Source of the DNA: Pannonibacter sp. XCT-53
GTDB lineage: Bacteria; Pseudomonadota; Alphaproteobacteria; Rhizobiales; Stappiaceae
Assembly (NCBI RefSeq): GCF_009915765.1
Contig: NZ_JAABLQ010000002.1
Coordinates: forward strand, 310,001 to 374,000
DNA: 64,000 nt
Reading direction: 5' to 3'
Shown here: piece after piece, positions 35,701 to 49,444 of the stretch
Position numbering within the stretch: the first letter of the stretch is position 1
Layout of the letters: every line of letters starts with the position of its first letter
Notes under the pieces: model-generated
Told to the model about the DNA's origin: nothing
The model's input: only the letters and a program-made list of their open reading frames with translations
Databases searched by the model: none
Translations under genes and position numbers: made by a program

Positions 35701-36789
35701 ATGACCCTGGTCCTGGAGGGTGTCTCCAAGGTCGTGGGTGGGCAGACGCACATCCACTCGACTGACCTGACCTTGCGCGAGGGCAGCATGAATGTCCTGC
35801 TCGGACCGACGCTGTCCGGCAAGACGTCGCTGATGCGCCTGATGGCCGGCCTCGACAAGCCGACGACGGGCAAGATCATCTGGAACGGCAAGGACGTGAC
35901 CGGCGTGCGCGTGCAGGATCGCGCCATCGCGATGGTCTACCAGCAGTTCATCAACTATCCGGCGATGAGCGTCTACGACAACATCGCAAGCCCGCTCAGG
36001 CTGATGGGCAAGTCGTCGGCCGAGATCGACAAGGCGGTGCGCAAGACGGCGGAGCTGATGAAGCTGACGCCGATGCTGAAGCGCAAGCCGCTCGAGCTGT
36101 CCGGTGGCCAGCAGCAGCGCTGTGCGCTGGCTCGCGCGCTGGTCAAGGATGCGGGCCTGGTGCTGCTGGACGAGCCGCTCGCCAACCTCGATTACAAGCT
36201 GCGCGAGGAGCTGCGCGTCGAGATCCCGAAGATCTTCGAGGCCTCGGGTTCGATCTTCGTCTACGCGACGACGGAACCGGAAGAGGCGCTGCTGCTCGGC
36301 GGCAACACCGCCACACTGTGGCAGGGCCGCGTGACCCAGTTCGGGCCGACGCCCGAGGTCTATCGCCGGCCCGTCGATGCCACGACGGCGCGCGTGTTCT
36401 CCGATCCGCCGATGAATTTCCTGCAGATCGCCAAGGCGGGTTCCAAGCTGATGTTCGGGGACGGTCAGTCGATCCCGGCCGCGGGCAAGCTCGCCGAGCT
36501 GAACGACGGTCGCTACATCGCCGGCTTCCGGCCCAACCATCTCGAGCTGCACCGGCACGGGGCGGATGCGATGGAGTTCACCGCCAATCTGGCAGTGACC
36601 GAAATCACCGGCTCGGAGACCTTCGTGCACCTAGAGCACCACGGCGAACGCTGGGTCGGGCTCGTGCACGGCGTGCATGATCTGACCCTCGGCACGGCGC
36701 TCAAGGTCTATCTCGACCCGTCGCATGTCTATGTCTTCGGCCAGGACGGCACGCTGGTGGCTCCGGCCGCCTATGCGCTGGCAGCGTGA
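35701..36789 (+). CDS. glpS: Glycerol ABC transporter ATPase GlpS
   Basis: ATPase of the rhizobial glycerol importer GlpSTPQUV, 362 residues. Walker A is the atypical GPTLSGKTS, which lacks the usual GCGKST pattern but keeps the lysine. The signature LSGGQQQR and Walker B LLLDEPLANLD are normal. The H-loop position has TTEPEEA in place of THDxxEA, so its switch histidine seems to be missing. The C-terminal TOBE-like part contains GFRPNHLEL. It follows glpD by 22 bases and pairs with GlpT. Confidence 0.88.
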   Translation: MTLVLEGVSKVVGGQTHIHSTDLTLREGSMNVLLGPTLSGKTSLMRLMAGLDKPTTGKIIWNGKDVTGVRVQDRAIAMVYQQFINYPAMSVYDNIASPLRLMGKSSAEIDKAVRKTAELMKLTPMLKRKPLELSGGQQQRCALARALVKDAGLVLLDEPLANLDYKLREELRVEIPKIFEASGSIFVYATTEPEEALLLGGNTATLWQGRVTQFGPTPEVYRRPVDATTARVFSDPPMNFLQIAKAGSKLMFGDGQSIPAAGKLAELNDGRYIAGFRPNHLELHRHGADAMEFTANLAVTEITGSETFVHLEHHGERWVGLVHGVHDLTLGTALKVYLDPSHVYVFGQDGTLVAPAAYALAA

Positions 36790-36799
36790 GGAGGGACCC

Positions 36800-37875
36800 A
36801 TGGCCAAGATCACGCTCGACAATCTCGCGCATTCCTACAATCCGCGCCCGCAGTCGGAAGACGACTTCGCGCTGAAGGAACTCAATCACGTCTGGAACGA
36901 TGGCGAGGCCTATGCGCTGCTGGGGTCGTCCGGCTGCGGCAAGTCCACGCTGCTCAACATCATCTCGGGCCTGCTGGTGCCGAGCCAGGGCCGCATCCTG
37001 TTCAACGACGTCGACGTCACCGAAAAGGCGACGGCGGAGCGCAACATCGCGCAGGTGTTCCAGTTCCCTGTCGTCTACGACACCATGACCGTGCGCGGAA
37101 ACCTTGCGTTCCCGCTCAAGAACCGGGGCGCCACCCCGGCCTACATCGCCGACCGCGTGCAGAAGATCGCGCGCATGATCGGGATGGAGGACGTTCTCGA
37201 CCGCAAGGCGCGCGGCCTGACGGCCGATGCCAAGCAGAAGATCTCGCTCGGCCGCGGCATGGTGCGCGAGGACGTGAACGCGCTGCTGTTCGACGAGCCG
37301 CTCACCGTCATCGACCCGCACATGAAGTGGGAGCTCCGGACGCAGCTGAAGTCGCTGCATCACGAGTTCGGCCACACCATGATCTACGTGACGCATGACC
37401 AGACCGAGGCGCTGACCTTCGCCGACAAGGTGGTGGTGATGTACGACGGCCGTGTGGTGCAGATCGGCACGCCGCAGGAGCTGTTCGAGCGTCCGGCGCA
37501 CACCTTCGTTGGCTATTTCATCGGCTCGCCCGGCATGAACCTCATGGATGCGAAGGTCGAGGGGACGACGGCCTATGTGAACGGGGCGACCATCCCGCTC
37601 GGCCAGGGCTACGCCAAGCTTGACGGCAAGGTGCAGATCGGCGTGCGGCCGGAGTTCGCCCGCCTGTCCGACAGCGAGGGCCTGCCCGTCAAGGTGCGCC
37701 GCGTCGAGGACGTGGGCCGGCACAAGATCGTCCGGGCCGAGTTCTTCGGGTCCGACATCAACATCATCGCGGGCGAGAGCGACCGCATCACGTCCGACAT
37801 GACCCGCGTGGTGTTCGATCCGGCGCGCGTCAATGTCTATGCCAACAGCTGGCGCGTTCCGGGGGAGGCCGCCTG

Positions 37876-37876
<1 letters not shown>
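36800..37876 (+). CDS. glpT: Glycerol ABC transporter ATPase GlpT
   Basis: Second ATPase of the glycerol importer, 358 residues (not the antiporter also called GlpT). Walker A SSGCGKST and the switch histidine in YVTHDQTEAL are intact. The signature is degenerate (LTADAKQKISL instead of LSGGQ). With GlpS degenerate at the H-loop, the heterodimer has unequal sites. ATG at 36800 follows GGAGGGACCC; the frame opens 25 codons upstream inside glpS. The stop overlaps the next start by one base. Confidence 0.88.
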
Positions 37877-39608
<1,732 letters not shown>

Positions 39609-39625
39609 TCTGAGGGAGAACAGAT

Positions 39626-39898
39626 ATGGACTGGATGGCCTGGACCGTTCCGACCGCGATCTTCTTTTCGACCATCGCCCTGACCATCGTCGTCTTCACG
39701 GTGCTGGCGATCCGATACCCCGAGACGCCCCGTGTCGGCGTGCTGCGCATCGAGACGACGCGCGGGGACCGTCTCTTCATTACCCTTCTGGGCTCGGCCT
39801 TCATCACGCTTGGCTGGCTCGCCGCCTTCGGTGCCCCTCTCTGGGGGGCTCTGATCGCCTGTCTCGTCTATGCCCTGGCGGTGTTCCGCTGGGTGTGA
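39626..39898 (+). CDS. glpU: Small membrane protein GlpU (DUF2160)
   Basis: A 90-residue protein with three membrane segments: near residues 5-28, 48-66 and 70-88. It belongs to the DUF2160 family that is always found inside rhizobial glycerol transporter operons and is called GlpU. Its role is not established; it may help assemble or stabilise the permease. GAGGGAGAA lies 8 bases before the ATG. Confidence 0.86.
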   Translation: MDWMAWTVPTAIFFSTIALTIVVFTVLAIRYPETPRVGVLRIETTRGDRLFITLLGSAFITLGWLAAFGAPLWGALIACLVYALAVFRWV

Positions 39899-39948
39899 GG
39901 ACGAACGGCAACCTGATCTTCGGATCACATCACTCGGGAGGAAACTGA

Positions 39949-41655
<1,707 letters not shown>

Positions 41656-41674
41656 CCCACAGACCCATGGACAA

Positions 41675-41706
41675 CCGGGGGCGGGGCCGCAAGGTCCCGC
41701 CCTCGG
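41675..41706 (+). other. GC hairpin between glpV and glpK
   Basis: CCGGGGGCGGG (41675-41685) pairs, with one bulge, with CCCGCCCTCGG (41696-41706) over GCCGCAAGGT. There is no T-tract, so it is more likely an mRNA-stabilising or attenuating element than a full terminator. Confidence 0.5.
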
Positions 41707-41823
41707 GCTGACCGGCTCCGGAAACGCTTCGGACCGATCGACAATTGAGCCGGCCTCACCGGCCTGCTATCGGATATGACCAATCAAGACCTGCCGCACC
41801 AGGCGCTATCGGGGGAGGCCGAC

Positions 41824-43311
<1,488 letters not shown>

Positions 43312-43388
43312 ACCCCGGATCCGCGCCGTCGGCTACACGGCCAAAGGGCGCTCTTGCAGCCCGGGGCCGGCTCGACTAGCCTTGTGGC

Positions 43389-43580
43389 GATGGTTCCTTC
43401 CGGTGCCGACTGGCGGCGGAAGGATGAAAAGGGAATCCGGTGCGGACAGACGCTGTGTCTGTCCAAATCCGGGACTGCCCCCGCAACTGTAGGCGGCGAG
43501 CATACCTGTCGGAACCACTGGCCCTCGCGGCCGGGAAGGGACAGGGGCGCGAAGACCCGCAAGTCAGGAGACCTGCCATC
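43389..43580 (+). ncRNA. Cobalamin riboswitch
   Basis: A complete adenosylcobalamin-type aptamer. P1 closes with GATGG (43389-43393) and CCATC (43576-43580). The core words AAAAGGGAATCCGGTG (near 43427), AATCCGGGACTGCCCCCGCA (near 43466) and the B12 box AAGTCAGGAGACCTGCC (43561-43577) are all present. It should lower expression of the gene behind it when cobalamin is plentiful. It lies in the 401-base gap after glpK. A further hairpin (GGCCGCA/TGCGGCC, 43655-43676) could belong to the expression platform. Confidence 0.96.
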
Positions 43581-43624
43581 ATCCCTTGAACCAAACCGGG
43601 CGGGGTGCCCCGGCAGGAGGCAAG

Positions 43625-43732
43625 ATGGCACGCGCAGTATCCGGACCAAGATCCGGCCGCATCCAGCTTTGCGGCCTTGCCCACCCCGCGTCCGTTCGCG
43701 GAGGGCGACACGGTGGACTGCATTTCCCTTGA
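43625..43732 (+). CDS. Candidate 35-residue leader peptide downstream of the riboswitch
   Basis: ATG at 43625 follows AGGAGG by 4 bases, a near-perfect ribosome-binding site, and is open for 35 codons to TGA at 43730-43732. It begins MARAVSGPRSGRIQLCGLAH. It spans the downstream hairpin (43655-43676) and overlaps the first 20 bases of the next gene in another frame. It could couple translation to that gene or be a decoy; the protein sequence matches no family I know. Coding is not proven. Confidence 0.35.
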   Translation: MARAVSGPRSGRIQLCGLAHPASVRGGRHGGLHFP

Positions 43733-44261
43733 TCTTGATCCAGACATCGCCGGCGAGAGAACTGCCGGCGCGCCCCATCCACACGGCGGTGACGGTTTCT
43801 CCACGTTCTGCCGCAACACCGGGCGCCCCTGCATCATGGCACGGCTGCTGGCGCGGCGGCTGGCGCTGGCCGGCGACATGGCCGACGCCCTTGACCTGGC
43901 GGAAACGGCGCTCTCCGGGCGTGTGCGCAGCGGCTGTCCGCAGTCTCAGACCGGAGACATGACCTGCATGATGGCCTTCACGGTCCGCAACGGGCTGGCC
44001 TATGTGTTCGGAGGCGTGGAGGGGCGTGAGCGCGTGGACGACCTTGTCCGCCTCGCGCAGAGCGCCTATCCGCCGGTGGCCGGGCTTGCGGCCTCGCGCG
44101 GCGCAGAGCCGGAGGTCGAGGTACGATTCGGGCCGGTGCTGGTGCCTGCAACCGTGCAGGTCACTGATCTGGCCGCACTTGCCGGGCCGACCGGCGCCAT
44201 GGCCACAGGGCGCAAGGGTGGACGTGCCGCGCGCCACAGGGCCCTGCGCCCAGGACCCTGA
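43713..44261 (+). CDS. Cobalamin-regulated cysteine-containing protein (DUF1636-like?)
   Basis: A 182-residue protein starting at GTG, 7 bases after GGAGGG. Cysteines 33, 40, 75 and 85 (FCRNTGRPC, GCPQSQTGDMTC) followed by LAYVFGGVEGRERVDDLVRLA recall the DUF1636 thioredoxin-like ferredoxins often found in cobalamin loci; the match is from memory and tentative. The N-terminal 28 residues and the last 35 are low-complexity. No signal peptide is seen. It is the only gene after the cobalamin riboswitch. The inferred job is in cobalt/cobalamin metabolism, perhaps metal or redox handling. Codon use (G/C third positions) supports this frame. Confidence 0.6.
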   Translation: MDCISLDLDPDIAGERTAGAPHPHGGDGFSTFCRNTGRPCIMARLLARRLALAGDMADALDLAETALSGRVRSGCPQSQTGDMTCMMAFTVRNGLAYVFGGVEGRERVDDLVRLAQSAYPPVAGLAASRGAEPEVEVRFGPVLVPATVQVTDLAALAGPTGAMATGRKGGRAARHRALRPGP

Positions 44262-44335
44262 CTGGCGGGCTGACCGGGGCCGCTTGATCGGCGCAGGTGA
44301 GGCAGGCCGCCGCGGATGCGGCGGCCGCCGGCGGA

Positions 44336-45454
44336 TCAGCCCAGAACGACGCGCTGTCCGGTGCGGGCGCTTTCGGCGATGCCGTGGATCACCTTCTCGA
44401 ACTCCAGCGCGGCGGCGAAATCGGGATGCGGCCGCGTGCCGGTCGTGATGGCGGTGAGGAGTTCCGCCGCCTCGATGACTTTCAGGTCGTTGAAGCCGAC
44501 CTGATGGCCGGGGGCCGGACAGAAGGCACCATAAACCCCGTGCTCGGGGCCGGACAGGATAGTGCGGAAGCCCTGCTCGGCCTTCGGCCCTTCGTTCACA
44601 TAAAGCTGCAGCTCGTTCATGCGCTCCTGATCGAAGACCAGCATGCCCTTCGTGCCGTGCAGCTCGAAGCCGAGACGGTTCTTGCGGCCCCAGGCGGACC
44701 GGGACGTGGACAGGGAGCCGTGAACCCCGCTGGCAAAGCGCAGGAGGGCAGTGGCCGTGTCCTCGTTCTCCACCGCGCCGCGCCCGGAGCCATCGGGCAG
44801 GGGACGGGTCGTGTGGACCGTCTGCATGTCGGCAACAAGGCTTTCGATCGGACCGCAGAGGCCCGTCAGCATCGAGACGAGATGACAGCCGAGGTCGCCA
44901 AGCGTGCCGAGGCCGGCTTCCTCCAGGCGCGCGCGCCAGGTCCAGGCCAGATCGGGATCGGCCTGATAGTCCTCGTCGACAATGCCGCGCACATGCACGA
45001 GGCGGCCGATCCGCCCGGCTTCAACCAGCTTCTGTGCGTGACGGAAGGCCGGATTGCGGATGTAGTTGTAGCCGACCATCGTGGTCTTGCCGCTGGCTGC
45101 TGCGGCTGCCGCCATCGCCTCCCCATCCGCCAGCGTCAGGCCCATCGGCTTCTCGCACCAGACGTGCTTGCCGGCAGCCAGCGCGGCCAGGGCCATTTCC
45201 TTGTGGAAGCGGTTCGGGGTCGTGATGGAGACGATGTCCACCTGCGGATCCGTGACCAGGGCCCGCCAGTCATCCGTCGACCGGGCGAAGCCGAACTGGC
45301 TGGCAAAGCCTGTCGCCTTGTCGGCCGGCGTGTCGCACAGCAGTTCCAGCCGCACCTCGGGCACGGTTCCAAGCACCGCGCGGGCGTTGCGCCAGGCCAG
45401 GGCATGGGCCTTGCCCATGAAGCCCGTGCCGATGAGGCCAATCCCCAGGGTCAT
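44336..45454 (-). CDS. Gfo/Idh/MocA oxidoreductase (IolY-like)
   Basis: NAD(P)-dependent sugar or cyclitol dehydrogenase, 372 residues. The Rossmann motif GLIGTGFMGKAHALAW is at the N-terminus, and the catalytic lysine lies in WCEKPMGLTL. The C-terminal domain has GTLGDLGCHLVSML with the usual aspartate/histidine. It is divergent from iolR, with an IolR-type operator between them, so a role in inositol isomer or derivative metabolism (like rhizobial IolY) is likely. The exact substrate is unknown. Confidence 0.8.
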   Translation of the reverse strand: MTLGIGLIGTGFMGKAHALAWRNARAVLGTVPEVRLELLCDTPADKATGFASQFGFARSTDDWRALVTDPQVDIVSITTPNRFHKEMALAALAAGKHVWCEKPMGLTLADGEAMAAAAAASGKTTMVGYNYIRNPAFRHAQKLVEAGRIGRLVHVRGIVDEDYQADPDLAWTWRARLEEAGLGTLGDLGCHLVSMLTGLCGPIESLVADMQTVHTTRPLPDGSGRGAVENEDTATALLRFASGVHGSLSTSRSAWGRKNRLGFELHGTKGMLVFDQERMNELQLYVNEGPKAEQGFRTILSGPEHGVYGAFCPAPGHQVGFNDLKVIEAAELLTAITTGTRPHPDFAAALEFEKVIHGIAESARTGQRVVLG

Positions 45455-45477
45455 TCACAATCCTCCCGATACAAAAT

Positions 45478-45491
45478 GGAATTTTTGTTCC
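45478..45491. promoter_or_regulatory. IolR operator (GGAA-N6-TTCC)
   Basis: GGAATTTTTGTTCC matches the GGAA-N6-TTCC pattern reported for IolR of rhizobia. It lies between the divergent oxidoreductase and iolR genes and could control both. Confidence 0.7.
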
Positions 45492-45555
45492 AATTCTGTC
45501 ATCGCGGCGTTATCGTGTTTTGTCAAGCAAGAACAGAACCCTGTAAGGAATGACG

Positions 45556-46377
45556 ATGTCCCAACGCCCGGCTCCCCGCACCGTCGAAGCCTTCCATGCG
45601 CGTCTGCTGGAAGCATCGGAAACCTTGCCCAAGCGGCTGCGCCAGTGTGCGGAGTACCTGTCCGCCAACACCGACCGCATCGCGGTCTCCACCGTGGCGG
45701 ACATGGCGCAGGCTGCGGGTGTCCAGCCGTCGGCGCTGATGCGCTTCTGCAAGATCCTCGGCTTCTCCGGCTATACGGAGATGCAGCGCCTGTTCCGCGA
45801 TGCCTATTCGCAAGGCTGGCCGGACTATGCGACGCGTCTCAAGAACCTGCGCGAGAGCGGGGCCGGGAGCCCTTCCGCGCTTCTGGCCGAATTCATCGAC
45901 GCTGGGCGCATGTCCTTGGAAAATCTGGCAAATACGGTCGATAGCCGCAGTCTCGACAAGGCCGTCAAGCTGCTGGCCGAGGCGGAGATGGTGCATATCA
46001 TCGGCCTGCGCCGGACCTTTCCCGTGGCGGCCTATCTCGCCTATGCCTTCGAGAAGATGAGCGTGCCGGCCCTGTTGCATGATGCGGTTGGAAAGCTCGA
46101 CCGCCGGCACGCCCTGCGGCCAGGGGACGCGCTGATCGCCATCACATTTGCCCCCTACAGCGCCGAAACGGTCGAGCTGGCGGAGGTTGCGCGGGGGCTT
46201 GATCTGCCGGTTATTGCCATCACGGACACGGTCATGAGCCCGCTGCAAAAGCTTGATGCGACAGTCCTTTCCGTTGCGGAGGTCGACTTCGGATCGTTCC
46301 GGGCCCTCTCGGCCACCCTGTCGCTTGCCATTGCCCTTGCTGTTGCCGTTGGGGCAGGTCGTAGAATCGAGCCATAA
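45556..46377 (+). CDS. iolR: RpiR-family regulator of inositol genes
   Basis: Transcription regulator of 273 residues. An N-terminal RpiR helix-turn-helix (residues about 10-80: ADMAQAAGVQPSALMRFCKILGFSGYTEMQ) is followed by a SIS sugar-phosphate-binding domain (about 120-255: MVHIIGLRRTFPVAAYLAY, AITFAPYSAETVELA). ATG at 45550 is also possible, but the one at 45556 is better spaced from AAGGA. Its position between two GGAA-N6-TTCC sites and before the inositol transport genes makes it IolR, a repressor lifted by an inositol intermediate. Confidence 0.85.
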   Translation: MSQRPAPRTVEAFHARLLEASETLPKRLRQCAEYLSANTDRIAVSTVADMAQAAGVQPSALMRFCKILGFSGYTEMQRLFRDAYSQGWPDYATRLKNLRESGAGSPSALLAEFIDAGRMSLENLANTVDSRSLDKAVKLLAEAEMVHIIGLRRTFPVAAYLAYAFEKMSVPALLHDAVGKLDRRHALRPGDALIAITFAPYSAETVELAEVARGLDLPVIAITDTVMSPLQKLDATVLSVAEVDFGSFRALSATLSLAIALAVAVGAGRRIEP

Positions 46378-46404
46378 AAAAGTTGTTGCATTGAATCAAA
46401 AAAT

Positions 46405-46418
46405 GGAATGAATATTCC
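46405..46418 (+). promoter_or_regulatory. IolR operator upstream of the inositol transporter
   Basis: GGAATGAATATTCC is a GGAA-N6-TTCC site and a near-perfect palindrome, about 87 bases before ibpA. It repeats the element found before iolR. Confidence 0.75.
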
Positions 46419-46504
46419 AGTGTGAACGGCGACGGCAGAGCGGCCGGATGCCGGGCGGCCCGGACGGAGGGAGCCTCCGGGTCTAACCGATTTGGGAGGA
46501 ATTC

Positions 46505-47446
46505 ATGAGAAAGACCCTGACCGCCATCGCAGCGGCGGTGTTTGCCGTCGCCGGTTTCGTTGCTCCGGCTTCTGCAGAGGGCGAGAAGTTCGTTCTCGTC
46601 AGCCATGCGCCGGACAGCGACAGCTGGTGGAACACGATCAAGAACGCGATTGCCGTTGCGGGCGAGCAGATGAAGGTGTCGGTCGAGTACCGCAACCCGC
46701 CGACCGGTGACCTGGCCGACATGGCCCGCATTGTCGAGCAGGCGGCTGCCTCCAAGCCGGACGGCATCATCGTCACCATCGCCGACTATGACGTCCTGTC
46801 GGGCCCGATCACCGAAGCCGTGGCGCGCGGCATTCCGGTCGTGACCATCAACTCCGGCACGCTGGAGCAGTCGAAGAAGCTGGGCGCGCTGATGCATGTC
46901 GGCCAGCCTGAATTTGATGCCGGCTTCGGTGCCGGCGAGCGTCTGGGTGCCGCGGGCGCCAAGAAGTTCCTTTGCGTCAATCACTACATTACCAACCCGG
47001 CCTCGGTCGAACGCTGCCAGGGCTTTGCCGCTGCGCTCGGCGTCGAGCTGGGCAACCAGATGATCGACGCGGGTCAGGACCCGGCCGAAATCCAGAACAA
47101 GGTCGCGGCCTACCTGCAGAGCAACCCGGACACCAACGCGATCCTCGCGCTCGGCCCCACCTCGGCCCATCCGACGCTGGCTGCGCTCGAGCAGTCCGGC
47201 AAGGCCGGCAACATCCTGTTCGGCACCTTCGACCTCTCGCCTGAAATCGCCGCCGGCATCAAGGCTGGCAAGATCGATTTCGCCATCGACCAGCAGCCCT
47301 TCCTGCAGGGCTACCTGCCGGTCGTGTTCCTGACCAATCTCGCCCGCTATGGCGTCATGCCCAGCAACTCGGTCAACTCCGGTCCCGGCTTCGTGACCAA
47401 GGACAACATCGAGATGGTCGAGAAGCTGGCCGGCCAGTACCGCTAA
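46505..47446 (+). CDS. ibpA: Inositol ABC transporter periplasmic binding protein
   Basis: Periplasmic binding protein of the ribose/xylose class (Peripla_BP_4), 313 residues. A 24-residue signal peptide ends ASA. The mature protein begins EGEKFVLVSHAPDSDSWWN, and a typical hinge segment is GDLADMARIVEQAA. It is the first of the transport genes in the inositol cluster, with IatP and IatA, and sits behind an IolR operator. GGGAGGAATTC precedes the ATG. The C-terminal lobe contains GTFDLSPEIAAGIKAGKIDF. Confidence 0.88.
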   Translation: MRKTLTAIAAAVFAVAGFVAPASAEGEKFVLVSHAPDSDSWWNTIKNAIAVAGEQMKVSVEYRNPPTGDLADMARIVEQAAASKPDGIIVTIADYDVLSGPITEAVARGIPVVTINSGTLEQSKKLGALMHVGQPEFDAGFGAGERLGAAGAKKFLCVNHYITNPASVERCQGFAAALGVELGNQMIDAGQDPAEIQNKVAAYLQSNPDTNAILALGPTSAHPTLAALEQSGKAGNILFGTFDLSPEIAAGIKAGKIDFAIDQQPFLQGYLPVVFLTNLARYGVMPSNSVNSGPGFVTKDNIEMVEKLAGQYR

Positions 47447-47464
47447 GTCTCCTCCCAGACCGCC

Positions 47465-47498
47465 GGCCGGGGCGGCCCGTTCGCCCCGGCCCCTTTTT
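47465..47498 (+). terminator. Attenuating terminator after ibpA
   Basis: GGCCGGGGCG (47465-47474) pairs perfectly with CGCCCCGGCC (47482-47491) over 7 bases, followed by CC and five T. It lies 19 bases after the ibpA stop and 30 bases before the permease start, so partial readthrough would favour the binding protein. Confidence 0.85.
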
Positions 47499-47527
47499 CG
47501 AGCGACTTCCTGACAATCGAGGCATTC

Positions 47528-48625
47528 ATGACGGACGAGCGCATCAAGCAGGTCTCGGCCCTGCGCCGTGCCATGATCCGGCCCGAGCTGGGTGCAACAG
47601 CCGGCACTCTCCTGGTCTTCCTGTTCTTCCTGCTGATCGCCGGCGACTCCGGCATGTTCGCACCGGAAGGCATCAAAAACTGGACCGTCGTGTCCGCGCA
47701 GTTCGCAATCATCGCCGTCGGCGCCTGCCTGCTGATGATTGCCGGGGAATTCGACCTGTCGGTCGGCTCGATGATCGGCTTCGCCGGCATTGTGATTGCC
47801 ATTCTCAGCGTCCAGTGGGGACTGCCCGTCTGGGTGTCGATCCTCGCGGCCTTCGCCATCTGCCTCCTTCTCGGCTGGGTGAACGGCATGCTGGTGATCA
47901 AGACGGGCCTGCCATCCTTCATCGTGACCCTTGCCTTCCTCTACATCCTGCGCGGCCTGACCATCTGGCTGTCGGTGCTGACGACCCGCCAGACCATCAT
48001 CGGCGGTGTCAAGGATGTGGCACAGAATGACTGGCTCGCCTTCCTGTTCGGCGGCGTGGTGTTCAAGGACCTGTTCGTCTGGCTCGCCGACATCGGCCTG
48101 ATCGAGAAGTTTGTCGCCGGTACCCGCGCCGGTCAGCCCGTGGTCGAGGGCGTGCCGATGCTGGTCGTCTGGGCCGTGCTGCTGGTGGCCGTCGGGCATG
48201 TGCTGCTGACGCGGACCAAGTTCGGCAACTGGATCTTCGCCTCCGGTGGTGACGCCCAGGCTGCCCGCTATGTCGGCGTGCCGGTGGCCCGGGTGAAGGT
48301 GTCCATGTTCATGTTCAGCGCCTTCTGTGCCTGCGTCTTTGCCACTTGCCAGGTCATGGAGTTCGGCTCGGCCGCTGCAGACCGCGGCCTGCTCAAGGAA
48401 TTCGAGGCGATCATCTGCGTGGTGATCGGTGGTGCGCTGCTGACCGGCGGCTATGGCTCGGTGATCGGGGCGGCACTTGGTGCCATCATCTTCGGCGTGG
48501 TGCAGCAGGGCCTGTTCTTCTCCGGTGCCGAAAGCTCCCTGTTCCGCGTGTTCCTCGGCACCATCCTGATCCTGGCCGTGATCCTCAACACCTACATCCG
48601 CCGCATGATCACGGGAGAACGCTGA
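47528..48625 (+). CDS. iatP: Inositol ABC transporter permease
   Basis: Inner-membrane permease of the ribose-type (BPD_transp_2) family, 365 residues, about ten helices. [35 protein letters not shown] and FAT...[10 protein letters not shown] match the RbsC family, with a longer periplasmic loop (residues about 150-225) than RbsC. Its stop shares a base with the ATPase start. The inositol assignment comes from its place in the iol operon. Confidence 0.88.
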   Translation: MTDERIKQVSALRRAMIRPELGATAGTLLVFLFFLLIAGDSGMFAPEGIKNWTVVSAQFAIIAVGACLLMIAGEFDLSVGSMIGFAGIVIAILSVQWGLPVWVSILAAFAICLLLGWVNGMLVIKTGLPSFIVTLAFLYILRGLTIWLSVLTTRQTIIGGVKDVAQNDWLAFLFGGVVFKDLFVWLADIGLIEKFVAGTRAGQPVVEGVPMLVVWAVLLVAVGHVLLTRTKFGNWIFASGGDAQAARYVGVPVARVKVSMFMFSAFCACVFATCQVMEFGSAAADRGLLKEFEAIICVVIGGALLTGGYGSVIGAALGAIIFGVVQQGLFFSGAESSLFRVFLGTILILAVILNTYIRRMITGER

Positions 48626-49404
48626 TGTCCGCCCCGCTCATCGAACTGAAGTCCATCCAGAAGCACTTCGGGCCCGTGATCGCGCTGGCCGGTGTCAGCT
48701 TCGACGTCAAGGCCGGCGAATGCCACTGCCTGCTCGGCGACAACGGTGCCGGCAAGTCCACCTTCATCAAGACCATGTCGGGCGTGCACAAGCCGTCCTC
48801 CGGCGAGATCCTGATCGACGGAAGGCCGGTCACCTTCGAGAGCCCGCGCGACGCCATGGCGGCCGGCATCGCCACCGTGTACCAGGATCTGGCGATGATC
48901 CCGCTGATGTCTGTCACACGCAATTTCTGGATGGGCCGCGAGCCGGAGAAGCGGTTCGGCCCGTTCAGGTTCATCGACTTCGAGAAGGCCAACAAGGTCA
49001 CGATGGACGAGATGGCCTCGATGGGCATCCACCTGCGCGAGCCCGGCCAGGCGGTCGGCACGCTCTCGGGCGGCGAACGGCAGACGGTGGCGATCGCGCG
49101 CGCGGTCTACTTCGGTGCCAAGGTGCTGATCCTCGACGAGCCGACCTCGGCCCTCGGCGTGCGCCAGACCTCCAACGTGCTCGCCACCATCGACAAGGTG
49201 CGCAAGCGTGGCATCGGTGTCGTCTTCATCACCCACAATGTGCGCCACGCCATGGCGGTGGGCGACCGGTTCACGGTGCTCAACCGTGGCAAGACGCTCG
49301 GCACGGCAAAGCGCGGGGAAATCAAGCCGGAAGAATTGCAGGACCTGATGGCAGGCGGCAAGGAACTGGCGGAGCTGGAAGGCTCGCTCGGCGGAACGAT
49401 CTGA
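48625..49404 (+). CDS. iatA: Inositol ABC transporter ATPase
   Basis: Single-domain ATPase of 259 residues, unlike the double-domain RbsA type. Walker [10 protein letters not shown] is at 39-47, the signature LSGGERQT near 147, and Walker [12 protein letters not shown] follows. The Q-loop is [11 protein letters not shown]. The frame stays open upstream to 48346 inside iatP; the ATG at 48625, overlapping the iatP stop, starts the domain. Such short ATPases are typical of FrcA/IatA-type rhizobial systems. Confidence 0.9.
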   Translation: MSAPLIELKSIQKHFGPVIALAGVSFDVKAGECHCLLGDNGAGKSTFIKTMSGVHKPSSGEILIDGRPVTFESPRDAMAAGIATVYQDLAMIPLMSVTRNFWMGREPEKRFGPFRFIDFEKANKVTMDEMASMGIHLREPGQAVGTLSGGERQTVAIARAVYFGAKVLILDEPTSALGVRQTSNVLATIDKVRKRGIGVVFITHNVRHAMAVGDRFTVLNRGKTLGTAKRGEIKPEELQDLMAGGKELAELEGSLGGTI

Positions 49405-49444
49405 GTTGCGCCGGACCTGATCTCAATCTTGGGAAACAACTGAC

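Noticed and set aside
35701..36789. Degenerate Walker A and missing switch histidine in GlpS as a sign of a pseudogene
   Set aside because: The frame is intact and the deviation fits an asymmetric ATPase pair with GlpT in this transporter family.
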